Shown: positions 8,148 to 17,867 of the stretch, one piece after another
Layout of the letters: each line of letters starts with the position of its first letter
Numbering within the stretch: the stretch's first letter is position 1
Translations under genes and position numbers: made by a program
Notes under the pieces: generated by a model
The model's database searches: none
What the model was told of the DNA's origin: nothing
The model's input: only the letters and a program-made list of their open reading frames with translations
DNA from: Alteromonas sp. KUL106
GTDB taxonomy: Bacteria > Pseudomonadota > Gammaproteobacteria > Enterobacterales > Alteromonadaceae
Length of the DNA: 64,000 nt
NCBI RefSeq assembly: GCF_009811415.1
Contig: NZ_BLIG01000058.1
Span: 1 to 64,000, forward strand
Direction of reading: 5' to 3'

Positions 8148-10955
8148 TTATTCTTTATGAGGCGGCGGTGCAAGTACCTCGCGATTACCATTGTGCCCCT
8201 GTGCACTTACGACACCGCTCATCTCCATTTGTTCAACTAGGCGCGCTGCACGGTTGTAACCAATTCTAAATTTACGTTGCACACTTGAAACACTCGCGCG
8301 ACGTGTTTCGGTCACAAATGCTACCGCTTCATCGTAGAATGCATCAAATTCTTGGTCTTCGCCTTCAGGCTGCTCACCAGGTAATAACACTTCAGCTGAT
8401 GCCTCGCCATTCAGGATCTCATCAATGTATTCTGGCTCTCCCCGTTTCTGCCAGTCAGCCACTACGGCGTGTACTTCATGGTCGTCAACAAATGCGCCGT
8501 GAACACGCGTCGGTACCGGACTACCCGGCGGAAGATAAAGCATATCCCCCATACCCAATAATGTTTCGGCACCTTGCTGGTCAAGAATGGTTCTTGAGTC
8601 AATTTTACTTGAAACCTGGAATGCACAACGGGTCGGAATGTTCGCTTTAATCAGACCGGTAATCACATCGACAGACGGACGTTGCGTAGCGAGAATAAGG
8701 TGGATTCCTGCTGCACGGGCTTTTTGTGCAATGCGTGCTATTAGTTCTTCTACCTTTTTGCCAACGATCATCATCATATCGGCAAATTCATCAACCACCA
8801 CCACGATAGCAGGAAGTTTGGCTAAGTCTGGCGCTTCCGCGTCCATGCTCTCTTCGTTTTTCCAGAGCGGATCTTTAATGGGTGCACCGTTAGCAATGGC
8901 TTCTTCAACCTTCGCGTTATAACCTTTCAGATTTCGAACACCAAGGGCGCTCATTAGGCGATAGCGACGTTCCATCTCACCAACACACCAACGAAGCGCA
9001 TTGGCCGCCTCCTTCATATCTGTCACCACTTCGGCAAGCAAATGAGGTATACCTTCATAAACCGAGAGCTCAAGCATTTTCGGGTCAATCATGATCATTC
9101 GAACGTCTTCGGGTGTGCTCTTATAAAGAAGGCTCAATATCATGACGTTTACGCCCACTGACTTACCTGAACCGGTTGTACCCGCTACGAGCAAATGAGG
9201 CATCTTTGCTAAATCAACCACTACTGGTTGGCCTGAGATGTCAGCGCCCAACACCATGGTTAATGGCGACTTATTCGACTGGAACGTATCGCAGCTAATC
9301 ACTTCGCTTAAACGCACCATTTCACGCTTTTTGTTGGGAAGTTCCAAGCCAATGACTGATTTACCCGGAATAACTTCTACCACGCGTACTGAAATGGCCG
9401 ACATTGCGCGAGCCAAGTCTTTGGACAATCCAGTAATTTTACTAACTTTGACCCCTGGCGCTAAATCAAGCTCAAATCGGGTTATAACCGGACCTGGGTA
9501 GACACCCACCACCGTTGCCTCAATATTAAAATCGGCAAGTTTTTCTTCTACAAGACGAGAAATGCCTTCAATCTCTTCTGGTGTAAGCGGGTTTTCGTGT
9601 TTGTCTGCGCGCTCAAGTAAATCGAACGACGGCATAGGCGGTAAGTTTGGGTCGACTTCCCCTGCTCTCGCTTTAACGGGTTTAGCACCAAGTGCAGCTG
9701 GGGTAAATGTCTGAGCAACGGCTTGTGTTTCTTCTTGCAAATGCGAGGGTTGCGTTTGAGCGACGGGTGCTGAAGGCTGACTATCATCCGCTGATGAAAC
9801 ACTGTTGTTTGTCGAAGCTAAAGGCTTACTTCCTGTCTCGTAAGGCAGGTCTTCGTCAAACTCCTCTAAATCGTCGAAATTAATATGCGGGCTCTGTTGA
9901 GGCTGCTGACCATGTTCGTGTTGTGCGCTATCAATGGGTGAATGCGCTGAATCCTCTTGATTTGATTTGCCCAAACCCACTTTGTCTTTAAAGCTACCAG
10001 TAACCGCATTGCGCATGCCCGATAGAGAAAAAGCCGACTTCTTGGTCTCAGTGTCATTGTCAACTGACGCGGCGTCTTTTTCTTCTGTGTTAAGCCCATT
10101 GTTAGGCTCAGTTTGAACGGGTTCGTCTCTGTTATAGGTATAAAATGGAGGTTCATCTTCTACCTCTTCGATACCAAAAGTAGGTTCACTGCGAGAAGGC
10201 GACGTCTTTTGTGCTTGCGGTTGCTGTGTCTGTTCCGCAGTAGCCAAGGGCTCTGCTCGCATACTAGTAATATCAAGTGCAGCACTTTCGTTACTTTCCT
10301 GACCAGACGATCTATTAGCCAGCGCCAATCTTGGCATCTCAAGTGCTAACAAACTCTGCGGTGCGGACAGCGTCTTCCGCCCTAGCCACAGCGTACCTTC
10401 CCCTATTTTATCAATAATCGTAAGCCAGCTTATCCCCGTTAGTAGCGTAAAACCCGTACAGAAAAAGCAAAGAAGCAGTAAAATAGTACCGGCGGTATTA
10501 AAGTAAGGAATAAGCGCTGAACTGATCACATCACCAACAAAACCACCGGCTGAAAAATTATAGATATCATCGAAATTGATGCTGGCTATCCCAGTTGCGC
10601 CGAGAGCCATCAGTAGCCCACCAATAATACGCAGTCCAATGGTAAGATAGTCGAACTCATCCAGCTCTTTTATGTGTTGAAATAAAAACCACCCTAAAAA
10701 AGCAGATCCAAATGGCATCAAATAGGCGAGAAAGCCAAAAGAAAATAGCAGTAGGTCTGCAACCCAAGCTCCTGTTGCTCCAACCCAGTTGTGAATGTCT
10801 AGTTGTAACCCAGCCTGACTCCAACCTGGGTCACCTGGATGAAAAGATACTAGTGCCAGCAATAAGAAGAAGGCGAAAACACAGGCGATAATCATACCTG
10901 CTTCCCACACTCGCTGAACCCCTGTTAATCGCGCCATAACCCTAAAAACCTTCAA
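8148..10955 (-). CDS. ftsK: DNA translocase FtsK
   Basis: Septum-located DNA pump that clears and aligns chromosome termini and activates XerCD at dif. The first 200 residues hold four transmembrane segments. A low-complexity linker rich in Gln, Ser, Pro and acidic residues runs to about residue 440, followed by the RecA-like motor with Walker A AGTTGSGKSVGVN (about residue 590) and Walker B VVVVDEFADMMM. The C-terminal gamma winged-helix domain (RKFRIGYNRAARLVEQMEMSG) reads KOPS sites. 935 residues is shorter than E. coli FtsK (1329), owing to a shorter linker. A LexA-box match lies about 215 bases upstream. Confidence 0.97.
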   Translation of the reverse strand: MKVFRVMARLTGVQRVWEAGMIIACVFAFFLLLALVSFHPGDPGWSQAGLQLDIHNWVGATGAWVADLLLFSFGFLAYLMPFGSAFLGWFLFQHIKELDEFDYLTIGLRIIGGLLMALGATGIASINFDDIYNFSAGGFVGDVISSALIPYFNTAGTILLLLCFFCTGFTLLTGISWLTIIDKIGEGTLWLGRKTLSAPQSLLALEMPRLALANRSSGQESNESAALDITSMRAEPLATAEQTQQPQAQKTSPSRSEPTFGIEEVEDEPPFYTYNRDEPVQTEPNNGLNTEEKDAASVDNDTETKKSAFSLSGMRNAVTGSFKDKVGLGKSNQEDSAHSPIDSAQHEHGQQPQQSPHINFDDLEEFDEDLPYETGSKPLASTNNSVSSADDSQPSAPVAQTQPSHLQEETQAVAQTFTPAALGAKPVKARAGEVDPNLPPMPSFDLLERADKHENPLTPEEIEGISRLVEEKLADFNIEATVVGVYPGPVITRFELDLAPGVKVSKITGLSKDLARAMSAISVRVVEVIPGKSVIGLELPNKKREMVRLSEVISCDTFQSNKSPLTMVLGADISGQPVVVDLAKMPHLLVAGTTGSGKSVGVNVMILSLLYKSTPEDVRMIMIDPKMLELSVYEGIPHLLAEVVTDMKEAANALRWCVGEMERRYRLMSALGVRNLKGYNAKVEEAIANGAPIKDPLWKNEESMDAEAPDLAKLPAIVVVVDEFADMMMIVGKKVEELIARIAQKARAAGIHLILATQRPSVDVITGLIKANIPTRCAFQVSSKIDSRTILDQQGAETLLGMGDMLYLPPGSPVPTRVHGAFVDDHEVHAVVADWQKRGEPEYIDEILNGEASAEVLLPGEQPEGEDQEFDAFYDEAVAFVTETRRASVSSVQRKFRIGYNRAARLVEQMEMSGVVSAQGHNGNREVLAPPPHKE

Positions 10956-11168
10956 TTTCTATCGCGTATAGCCCCATAAACGAGTCAAGCTTGCTTATGA
11001 AAGCTATCTGTACGCTAACCGCAACAAAGAGCTTAGCGTACTCTTTGCAGTCCCTACTTAGTTATTATTTTATGTTTGGCAAGTTGCTGAACGTAATACC
11101 GAAACCACTACGTTCCTCCCCTACCCCATGCTTGTGATTACCAACAATCCTTGGTCTAAACACAAACA

Positions 11169-11184
11169 CTGTATTTTTGCACAG
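11169..11184 (-). promoter_or_regulatory. LexA (SOS) box upstream of ftsK
   Basis: CTGTATTTTTGCACAG fits CTGT-N8-ACAG exactly, with an AT-rich core. It lies in the 265-base gap between the lrp stop and the ftsK start. In E. coli ftsK is the SOS gene dinH, with a LexA site in this same lrp-ftsK interval, so SOS control here is a strong inference. Confidence 0.7.
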
Positions 11185-11220
11185 CCTACCACAAAAACAC
11201 GCTTGTGAGCCACGCTTTCA

Positions 11221-11706
11221 TTACTTCAAATTAATACGTAGCGACGACGTACTTTTCACTTCTTCCATCACAACGTACGTGCGCGATTCACTCACACCGG
11301 GCAAGCGTAATAAAGTATCGCCAAGTAATTTTCTGTAGCTCCCCATATCCGCCACCCGTGCTTTTAAAAGAAAATCAAAGTCACCAGATACTAAATGACA
11401 TTCTTGTATATCGTCATGCAGTTTTACCGCAGCAGAAAATTCTGCAAAGATATCAACTGAAGTTTTGGTTAGCGTGATCTCTACAAAGACAAGCATTGCA
11501 GCGCCAAGTTTCTCTGGATCAACGACTGCGTGATATCCCTTAATATAGCCTTGCGCCTCTAATCTCTTCACTCTCTCTAAGCAAGGACTAGGGCTTAACC
11601 CTACTTCTTTGGCCAGTTCGACATTCGATATACGGCCGTTTTTCTGCAGTTGCACCAATATATTCCTGTCTATTCGGTCAAGGTGCTTGGGTGTCTTTAC
11701 TAACAT
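11221..11706 (-). CDS. lrp: Leucine-responsive regulatory protein Lrp
   Basis: Feast/famine transcription factor of 161 residues. An N-terminal helix-turn-helix (LDRIDRNILVQLQKNGRISNVELAKEVGLSPSPCLERVKRLE, about residues 9-50) is followed by the AsnC/Lrp ligand-binding RAM domain (about 70-150, with VSGDFDFLLKARV). It is divergent from alanine dehydrogenase, with 185 bases between the starts. Lrp/AsnC-type regulators often control adjacent ald genes, so ald is a plausible target. ftsK lies downstream on the same strand, as in E. coli. Confidence 0.93.
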   Translation of the reverse strand: MLVKTPKHLDRIDRNILVQLQKNGRISNVELAKEVGLSPSPCLERVKRLEAQGYIKGYHAVVDPEKLGAAMLVFVEITLTKTSVDIFAEFSAAVKLHDDIQECHLVSGDFDFLLKARVADMGSYRKLLGDTLLRLPGVSESRTYVVMEEVKSTSSLRINLK

Positions 11707-11891
11707 ATAAAATATCTACAAAACCATCTTTTAAAGAATTATATGCTACAAATGCTTTTTCTTCAGCAGATAGTTCGTTTTTTTATCACGTATACTCCGC
11801 AAATATGTTCAAGGGCTTCAAGGCCGAACACAATGACGCAAAAGTTCAACCCGAGCCACTTAGAAGCTCACTACAAAATTGAGGACTATAC

Positions 11892-13025
11892 ATGTTAGTT
11901 GGTGTACCAAAAGAAATTAAGAACCACGAATACCGTGTTGGCCTAACGCCTGCAGCAGTAAAAGAGTTTGTTAGCCACGGTCACAGCGTTCTAGTAGAAA
12001 CAAACGCCGGTGACGCTATCGGTTTCACTGACGAGATGTATGTAGAGGCAGGTGCTGCTATCGCATCAACTGCTGAGCAAGTATTTGCTGAAGCGGAAAT
12101 GATCGTAAAAGTAAAAGAGCCTCAGCCCAACGAGTGTAAAATGTTGCGCAAAGGCCAAACGCTTTACACCTATCTTCACCTAGCACCAGACCCGACCCAA
12201 ACTAAGCTACTGGTTGAATCAGGCGCGACCTGTATTGCTTACGAAACGGTGACTGACGACCGCGGTGGCCTTCCACTGCTTGCACCTATGAGTGAAGTAG
12301 CCGGTCGTATGTCTGTTCAAGCTGGCGCGCATTACCTTGAGAAAGCGCACGGTGGCAGCGGTACACTTCTTGGCGGCGTACCAGGCGTAGCGCCGGGTAA
12401 AGTTTTGGTTATCGGTGGTGGTGTTGTGGGCACTAACGCGGCAAAAATGGCACTGGGCCTTGGCGCTGATGTGACTATTCTAGACCGTTCACTTCCTCGT
12501 CTTCGTCAAATCGATGACATCTTTAATGGCCAAGTTAAAACGGTTTATTCTACGGTTGATGCTATTGAGCATTACTCTTCAAAAGCGGATCTTGTTGTTG
12601 GTGCCGTACTTATTCCTGGTGCAGCCGCTCCGAAGCTTCTTACTCGCGAACAAATTAAAGCCATGAAACCAGGTTCTGTGCTTGTAGACGTTGCTATCGA
12701 CCAAGGTGGCTGTTTTGAAACCTCAAAAGCCACAACACACCAGGACCCAGTTTACATTGTTTATGATGTGGTTCATTACTGTGTTGCAAACATGCCAGGT
12801 GGCGTAGCGCGCACGTCTACAATGGCACTTAACAATGCTACATTGCCGTTCGGCCTAGCCCTTGCCAACAAGGGGCCAGCAAAAGCAATGTTAGACGATA
12901 AGCACTTGCTAAATGGTTTGAACGTTCACGAAGGAAAAGTCACCTATAAAGCCGTTGTTGACGCGCTTGGTGAAGAATTAGGTCTTACCTATACGCCAGC
13001 GGAAGTCGCGCTAAAGGGCGAATAA
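11892..13025 (+). CDS. ald: Alanine dehydrogenase
   Basis: NAD-dependent interconversion of L-alanine and pyruvate plus ammonia. The N-terminus MLVGVPKEIKNHEYRVGLTPAAV is typical of the family and includes the substrate-binding Arg15. The catalytic-histidine region YLHLAPD lies near residue 96 and the Rossmann motif GGGVVGTNAAKMA near residue 175. 377 residues, full length. GAGGA at 11881-11885 serves the ATG at 11892. Divergent from lrp, whose product is the likely regulator. A strong terminator follows. Confidence 0.97.
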   Translation: MLVGVPKEIKNHEYRVGLTPAAVKEFVSHGHSVLVETNAGDAIGFTDEMYVEAGAAIASTAEQVFAEAEMIVKVKEPQPNECKMLRKGQTLYTYLHLAPDPTQTKLLVESGATCIAYETVTDDRGGLPLLAPMSEVAGRMSVQAGAHYLEKAHGGSGTLLGGVPGVAPGKVLVIGGGVVGTNAAKMALGLGADVTILDRSLPRLRQIDDIFNGQVKTVYSTVDAIEHYSSKADLVVGAVLIPGAAAPKLLTREQIKAMKPGSVLVDVAIDQGGCFETSKATTHQDPVYIVYDVVHYCVANMPGGVARTSTMALNNATLPFGLALANKGPAKAMLDDKHLLNGLNVHEGKVTYKAVVDALGEELGLTYTPAEVALKGE

Positions 13026-13062
13026 TCCTGACTTGAGGCTGTACCTCCTAGCCTCATCAATG

Positions 13063-13101
13063 AAAAGCTCGGCATGTGAAAATCACATCCGAGCTTTTTT
13101 T
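13063..13101 (+). terminator. Intrinsic terminator of ald
   Basis: Long stem pairing AAAGCTCGG-ATGTGA with TCACAT-CCGAGCTTT around a short A-rich loop, followed by a run of T. One bulged base. Confidence 0.85.
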
Positions 13102-13214
13102 ATTATTAATATCAGTCCAAGTCGACATGAAAGCGGCATTCTCTGAAGCGTCTCTATCACACCACTTTTACACATTAAGGCCTTGTTGCTGCACGATGCC
13201 TTATACCAACAAAC

Positions 13215-13913
13215 CTAACTATTAATTGAAGCGTTTACGGCTTCTAATACCGCTATGGGGTCGTCCGCCTTCGTAATAGGCCGCCCCATCACCAAATAAC
13301 TCACACCGGCTTTCATTGCATCAGGCGGCGTCATAACCCGTTTTTGATCGCCGGCGTCAGCGCCAATAGGACGGATGCCAGGGGTGACGAGCAGAAAATC
13401 GTCGTTGTGTCTTTCGCGTAACACGCTCGCTTCCTGCGCTGAACAAACAATACCGTCAAGCCCCGCTTGTTCAGTTAACGCTGCTAAGCGCAGCACTTGT
13501 TGCTCAGGCGTCACGCCGCTAACCACGTCAGCCAACTGTGACTCATCCATGCTGGTTAGCACAGTTACCGCTATAAGCTTGGTCTGCGGATTGGTACTAT
13601 TTGCGATTGCTTCTTTCGCTGCTTGCATCATGGGTAGCCCACCAGAAGCATGTACGTTTACCATCCAAACGCCAAGGTCTGCGGCCGCTTTACATGCTTT
13701 GGCGACAGTGTTGGGAATGTCGTGAAACTTCAGGTCGAGGAAAACATCAAAACCTTTCGCAATCAGTATCTTTACTAAATCAGGCCCAAATAAGGTGAAC
13801 ATCTCTTTGCCCACTTTTAGTTTGCACAAGTTTGGATCTAATTTGTCTACAAACGCCAAAGCTGTGTCTTTATTGTCATAATCTAAGGCAACAATAACGC
13901 GTGGGTCATGCAT
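13215..13913 (-). CDS. pyrF: Orotidine 5'-phosphate decarboxylase
   Basis: Last step of UMP synthesis: OMP to UMP plus CO2. A TIM barrel of 232 residues. It has the substrate-binding start VIVALDYDN, the KLKVGKEMF strand, the catalytic Lys-Asp motif DLKFHDIPNT near residue 60, and the phosphate-binding end VTPGIRP followed by VMGRPI. Six bases after lapB on the same strand; lapAB-pyrF is a conserved gammaproteobacterial operon. Confidence 0.97.
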   Translation of the reverse strand: MHDPRVIVALDYDNKDTALAFVDKLDPNLCKLKVGKEMFTLFGPDLVKILIAKGFDVFLDLKFHDIPNTVAKACKAAADLGVWMVNVHASGGLPMMQAAKEAIANSTNPQTKLIAVTVLTSMDESQLADVVSGVTPEQQVLRLAALTEQAGLDGIVCSAQEASVLRERHNDDFLLVTPGIRPIGADAGDQKRVMTPPDAMKAGVSYLVMGRPITKADDPIAVLEAVNASINS

Positions 13914-13919
13914 GTTCTT

Positions 13920-15089
13920 TTATTCTCCGTCTAGCCCTTTTATAGGTTTTACTACGCCCCATTTTTTACAGCTCGGGCAAAGCCAATATAGTTTTCGACC
14001 AGAAAATCCACAGCTGCCACAGCGGTATTTGGGTCGCTGAGACATCTGTTTCTCCACCAAGTCTTTCAAAAGACGCAGGCTATCAGCGGTGGTTTTATCT
14101 GATAACTGGTCAATATAGAGCCCCATTAAGGTTTTAAAACCGCGCATAGTGGGACGCTTACGAAGTTGTTCAAGCAGATACTCGGCGGCTTGACGCGTTT
14201 CACCGCGCTTCATCAGAATATCAACCATCGCCAAATATGAAGTTGCGCACTCTTGCCAGTGTGCTTCCAAGTTCTTCTGGAAATTGTCCCAGTCGTCGGT
14301 TTCTTCAGCTATTTTTTCAAGACTGGGCACCGCTTCGCTAAACCAATTAATGTCACGTTCTGCGACTTGCGTAAAATAAGCATTGGCGTCGGTGTAGCGT
14401 TGCTGTTCAAGGGCAATATCACCTAACATTAACCAAGGTCTTACCGCGTGCTCGTCGGCATTAACAGCTTTTTGCAATAGGGTTAACGCGGCTCCTTGGC
14501 TGTCATTTTTGAGCTCTACCGCTGCTTGCTCGCAGTAAAAATGGGCCAGTCGCTCACAGACGTCATCGTTATCGCCGTGACACTGCACCATTCTCTCAGC
14601 CAACTCTATGGCGCGTTCCCATTCTTTAGTGGTCTGGTAGATGCTAAAAAGCTGCTGCTGCGCGACGAGGTAATGCTTTTCGCTATTAAGTAACTGAAGA
14701 AATGCATTTTCAGCACGTTCTAAAAATCCTGCCTGCGTGTAGTCATGGCCAAGTTCTCTGAGGGCGTTCTCACGCTGCGCAGGTTGAAGCTCGTCTCGAC
14801 TCACCAGGTTTTGATGTACCTTTATCGCTCGGTCGATTTCCCCCCGATGACGAAAGAAACTACCCATTGCGATGTGTGTTTCAACCGTGTCACTGTTGAC
14901 ATTAATCATTTTGATTAACGTGTCTACAGCTTTATCCGGCTGATCTGAAAGGAGAAAGTTTAAACCTTTGTAATAATGCTTTGATAAGATACTTGACTGT
15001 TTTCGCTGGGCTTGACGGACACTATTTCTGCCCATTATCCAGCCATAGCCTGCCGCAACAGGCAGAAGAAGAAACAGCAGTTCGAGCAT
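13920..15089 (-). CDS. lapB: LPS assembly protein LapB (YciM)
   Basis: Inner-membrane-anchored tetratricopeptide protein that, with FtsH, controls LpxC turnover and so the LPS supply. The start is placed at MLELLFLLLPVAAGYGW, giving a single N-terminal transmembrane segment and 389 residues, equal to E. coli LapB; the open frame further upstream lies inside lapA. Repeated TPR units fill residues 35-350. A C-terminal rubredoxin-like metal site is visible as CGSCGF and CPSCKKWG. The start overlaps the lapA stop by one base. Confidence 0.95.
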   Translation of the reverse strand: MLELLFLLLPVAAGYGWIMGRNSVRQAQRKQSSILSKHYYKGLNFLLSDQPDKAVDTLIKMINVNSDTVETHIAMGSFFRHRGEIDRAIKVHQNLVSRDELQPAQRENALRELGHDYTQAGFLERAENAFLQLLNSEKHYLVAQQQLFSIYQTTKEWERAIELAERMVQCHGDNDDVCERLAHFYCEQAAVELKNDSQGAALTLLQKAVNADEHAVRPWLMLGDIALEQQRYTDANAYFTQVAERDINWFSEAVPSLEKIAEETDDWDNFQKNLEAHWQECATSYLAMVDILMKRGETRQAAEYLLEQLRKRPTMRGFKTLMGLYIDQLSDKTTADSLRLLKDLVEKQMSQRPKYRCGSCGFSGRKLYWLCPSCKKWGVVKPIKGLDGE

Positions 15090-15349
15090 TAGTGTTCTTG
15101 TTCCAAACTCTGTATTTTCGATTGAGCACCCATCAGCTGAACTCTTAACTTGAGCCAACTAAGCAGCATAATAAGGATACCAACCACTACTCCAATTGAT
15201 AACGTTATCGCAATGAGAGTCGATAGACGTATATTTGCCTGCGCAATCAGATAATTAACCGTCACTTGTGCTTCGTTTTGCGAGCCAATCACAAATGCAA
15301 TTAAAAGCAACGCTAGGATAATAAGAAACGTTAGGATCCCTTTCAACAC
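15089..15349 (-). CDS. lapA: LapA (YciS) inner-membrane protein
   Basis: Small membrane protein (about 86 residues) with two hydrophobic segments (GILTFLIILALLLIAFVIG and LSIGVVVGILIMLLSWL) joined by the QNEAQVTVNYL loop, and a C-terminal basic/coiled-coil tail. This is the layout of LapA, partner of LapB in LPS assembly. The start is taken as GTG at 15349 with AAAGGG a few bases upstream; the frame runs further upstream without stops, but that part looks non-coding and overlaps the PilZ gene end. TTG at the next codon is an alternative. Confidence 0.85.
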   Translation of the reverse strand: MLKGILTFLIILALLLIAFVIGSQNEAQVTVNYLIAQANIRLSTLIAITLSIGVVVGILIMLLSWLKLRVQLMGAQSKIQSLEQEH

Positions 15350-15428
15350 TAAACCCTTTTTATTGATTTGTTTACAAGAATAGCAAAATGCGAAAAGAGA
15401 TAACACAAAAAGCGTAGGCGAATTGCGT

Positions 15429-17771
15429 TTAAGCGGCGCCCTCTTCTTGAAGATCTTGTCGCATAGGTTTGGCGATGAGATTGTCGACAACTAAATCATG
15501 ATGCAATGCCGACATGTTGGTGATAAAGATACAATGTGTGTAGCCAGCTTGCATTGTTTCTAGCTTCACATACATGGCTTTGTCTATTTTAGACAGTTGT
15601 GCCAATCGTTTTTTCGTTAAGGGAGTGATGGCGCCATGACAGCGAATGGCAGTCACGTCCGTGGCGCTTAACTGTATCTTACCATCATCAAGCTGTGTCT
15701 TAATCTGCGTGCGTAGCTTAGAATACAGAAAGTCTCGCTCTTTAATATAAACTAGCCTGCTGTCACTTTTTCTCACGCAATGCACAACCAGCGATTGATT
15801 GGACGTCTCTTTAAACATCCCTTCTAGTATTCTGGATTTAGGTTTCGCTTGCCCTTTATCTGCAAAAAAGCCGTGCAGAGGAATAATATTTTGTGTTCGT
15901 GAGAAAGGATAAAGATCGTCAGATGTCTCACTCTGATATACGGTTTTCAGCCTATCTAATGTGAAACGGTTCATTACGCATAATACCGCTAAAGAAGGCA
16001 TATGCCTGACAGCAAGCTCCCATATGAAGCGATGCGTTGAACGCTGTATACGTGCAATATCTCTCAATTTGAAATAGGCAGTATTTTCCTCAACCATGCT
16101 ATCAACACTCGAACCTACCCTGGCTTTCCTTGTCTCTTCTAAAAGACAAAGTCTTGCTACTCCGGTATTGGCTTGATAATGAACGAGCTTATACTTTTCA
16201 CCTTTAATTTTTAGCTCTGGTACGGATACACGGATCTCTTTTTGTAACTCACTATTTGGTGCCACAAGAAGTTTCATTCCGCTCGCACTTAAATCTGCCA
16301 CACGGGCATCGAGAGAAGAAAGTAGTCCAACTTTAATTGATGCGGGCTTATCAATGATATACCGTGTTTCGGAGCGCCGGTCTAAGTCTTCTTCCATAAC
16401 GTAATCGATATGCCAGTTATTACCACTGGCCTTTAGCGATTTGGATAAAGGTTTAAAGTCACACTTCGCGGCGAGCGTCAAGTTGGTCAGATAAGATGAG
16501 ACATCTTTGCAATACAGTACGTGAGAGATCTGTGCAAGTTGTTCGAACTCTTTACTGGCAATATCATGAATTGCAAACGCCTTTTGTTTATCTTGTCGAC
16601 TCACGGTATCGAGACGGCAATGGGTACATATAAAATCGCCGCTTTTTGCGAGTAAATATACCAGGGCATTGAGCTGCTGTAGCGCCAAAAGCTGCCTGTG
16701 AGTTGCCGTTATTTGAACATTGCCGCTTTTTGTTTTGATATTTCCTTGAAAAACATACGCCTCATTGTATTTTCGCAGTTCTTCAACCAGTGTCGCAAAA
16801 ATTGGCTTATCTTGAAGACTGGCTAATAATTTTTCAGCATTGTTATGCTCTACATTGGCTTTTGTGAAAAGTGCGATAACGGGCTTTAACGATCTTTTTT
16901 CAGGTGCAAGAAAAACAGGTAACCAAGGGCTATTCTCTAATATTCGGTCACGTTCCAATTCTTGCATTGCTCTTTCAATTTCTAAATCACGTTGGAGCGG
17001 CTGTTTGTAAGCCGTGACAGCAATGTAGCGTTTTAATAAAGCAATGAACTCTTTATCGACATCTTTTTGAAAAACAAATGAGGTTTCATACTTTCCAAGG
17101 TCCTTATTATACTTTACCGCTTCTAACTCCACTTTTATCTCAGTCGGCTCTTTAGTAAGACCTTTAACTTCAGGGATCGTAAATGTAAGCACATCACCAG
17201 TGGAGGCGTTTGGAGGCCTTTTGGTTTCAAGGGAAAGTTCTTTATGGGACATAGCGCTAATTGAGCAATGCCGTCCCTTCTCGAACTCTGCGGAAGAAAT
17301 GGTGAAGTTGGGACGAATAGCTATGTCGTCGCCAAAATCTATATCCGTGAACGATTGGCTTTCAACATTAAAAGCATCAACAATTTTTTTAAATTGCTCT
17401 TTCTTTATCTGATTTTGGTAAAAGTCTGAGTTCATCACGGACTCAAACACACCAACCGTATATCTGTCCTGATAAAGTGATGTTTCGTTTTTAAGTATTT
17501 GTGCGCCAACTTTATCAAGGCGCATTTGAACCCCGAAATGTTTAAATTTCATAACGGGAAATTGCGCGAAAGCTGAATTATCGGCAGGTGCGTCTGTCAG
17601 AGAAGTCAGCCTAACGACTTCCTCTTTAACTATCTTTCGAACACTACTTGGAAGACGCTTTGAGAATTTGTTGATTCCTTCCAACAACTTATTTTGTTGT
17701 TCATAAGGAATGAGTGCACGAATAAGCGGCTGGTATTGTTTTATTATTGCTTGTTCTTCGCCGGCTGACAT
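15429..17771 (-). CDS. Large PilZ-domain protein
   Basis: A cytoplasmic protein of 780 residues. A canonical c-di-GMP-binding PilZ signature is present: arginine motif RRSETRY near residue 462 and DLSASG near residue 490. An upstream region (about 145-250) has the strand pattern of a second PilZ barrel but no arginine motif, so it is probably degenerate. The N- and C-terminal parts are not recognised. It sits between ihfB and lapAB, where E. coli has no such gene, and about 80 bases from the lapA start. PilZ proteins of this size are known in Alteromonadales and relatives, but I cannot assign a target. c-di-GMP binding is inferred from the motif. Confidence 0.75.
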   Translation of the reverse strand: MSAGEEQAIIKQYQPLIRALIPYEQQNKLLEGINKFSKRLPSSVRKIVKEEVVRLTSLTDAPADNSAFAQFPVMKFKHFGVQMRLDKVGAQILKNETSLYQDRYTVGVFESVMNSDFYQNQIKKEQFKKIVDAFNVESQSFTDIDFGDDIAIRPNFTISSAEFEKGRHCSISAMSHKELSLETKRPPNASTGDVLTFTIPEVKGLTKEPTEIKVELEAVKYNKDLGKYETSFVFQKDVDKEFIALLKRYIAVTAYKQPLQRDLEIERAMQELERDRILENSPWLPVFLAPEKRSLKPVIALFTKANVEHNNAEKLLASLQDKPIFATLVEELRKYNEAYVFQGNIKTKSGNVQITATHRQLLALQQLNALVYLLAKSGDFICTHCRLDTVSRQDKQKAFAIHDIASKEFEQLAQISHVLYCKDVSSYLTNLTLAAKCDFKPLSKSLKASGNNWHIDYVMEEDLDRRSETRYIIDKPASIKVGLLSSLDARVADLSASGMKLLVAPNSELQKEIRVSVPELKIKGEKYKLVHYQANTGVARLCLLEETRKARVGSSVDSMVEENTAYFKLRDIARIQRSTHRFIWELAVRHMPSLAVLCVMNRFTLDRLKTVYQSETSDDLYPFSRTQNIIPLHGFFADKGQAKPKSRILEGMFKETSNQSLVVHCVRKSDSRLVYIKERDFLYSKLRTQIKTQLDDGKIQLSATDVTAIRCHGAITPLTKKRLAQLSKIDKAMYVKLETMQAGYTHCIFITNMSALHHDLVVDNLIAKPMRQDLQEEGAA

Positions 17772-17867
17772 TGCTTCATGGTTACCGTTTATTTTTATTT
17801 GAATAATATATAACCCTAGTTAACTTGGGGTCAATAGGTATTAAAAATTAAACGTACGTATATTTCT

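Noticed and set aside
11691..11882. A 63-codon open frame between lrp and ald, as a possible leader peptide
   Set aside because: Begins inside the lrp start region, composition is not protein-like, and there is no ribosome-binding site; the interval is better read as the lrp-ald regulatory region.
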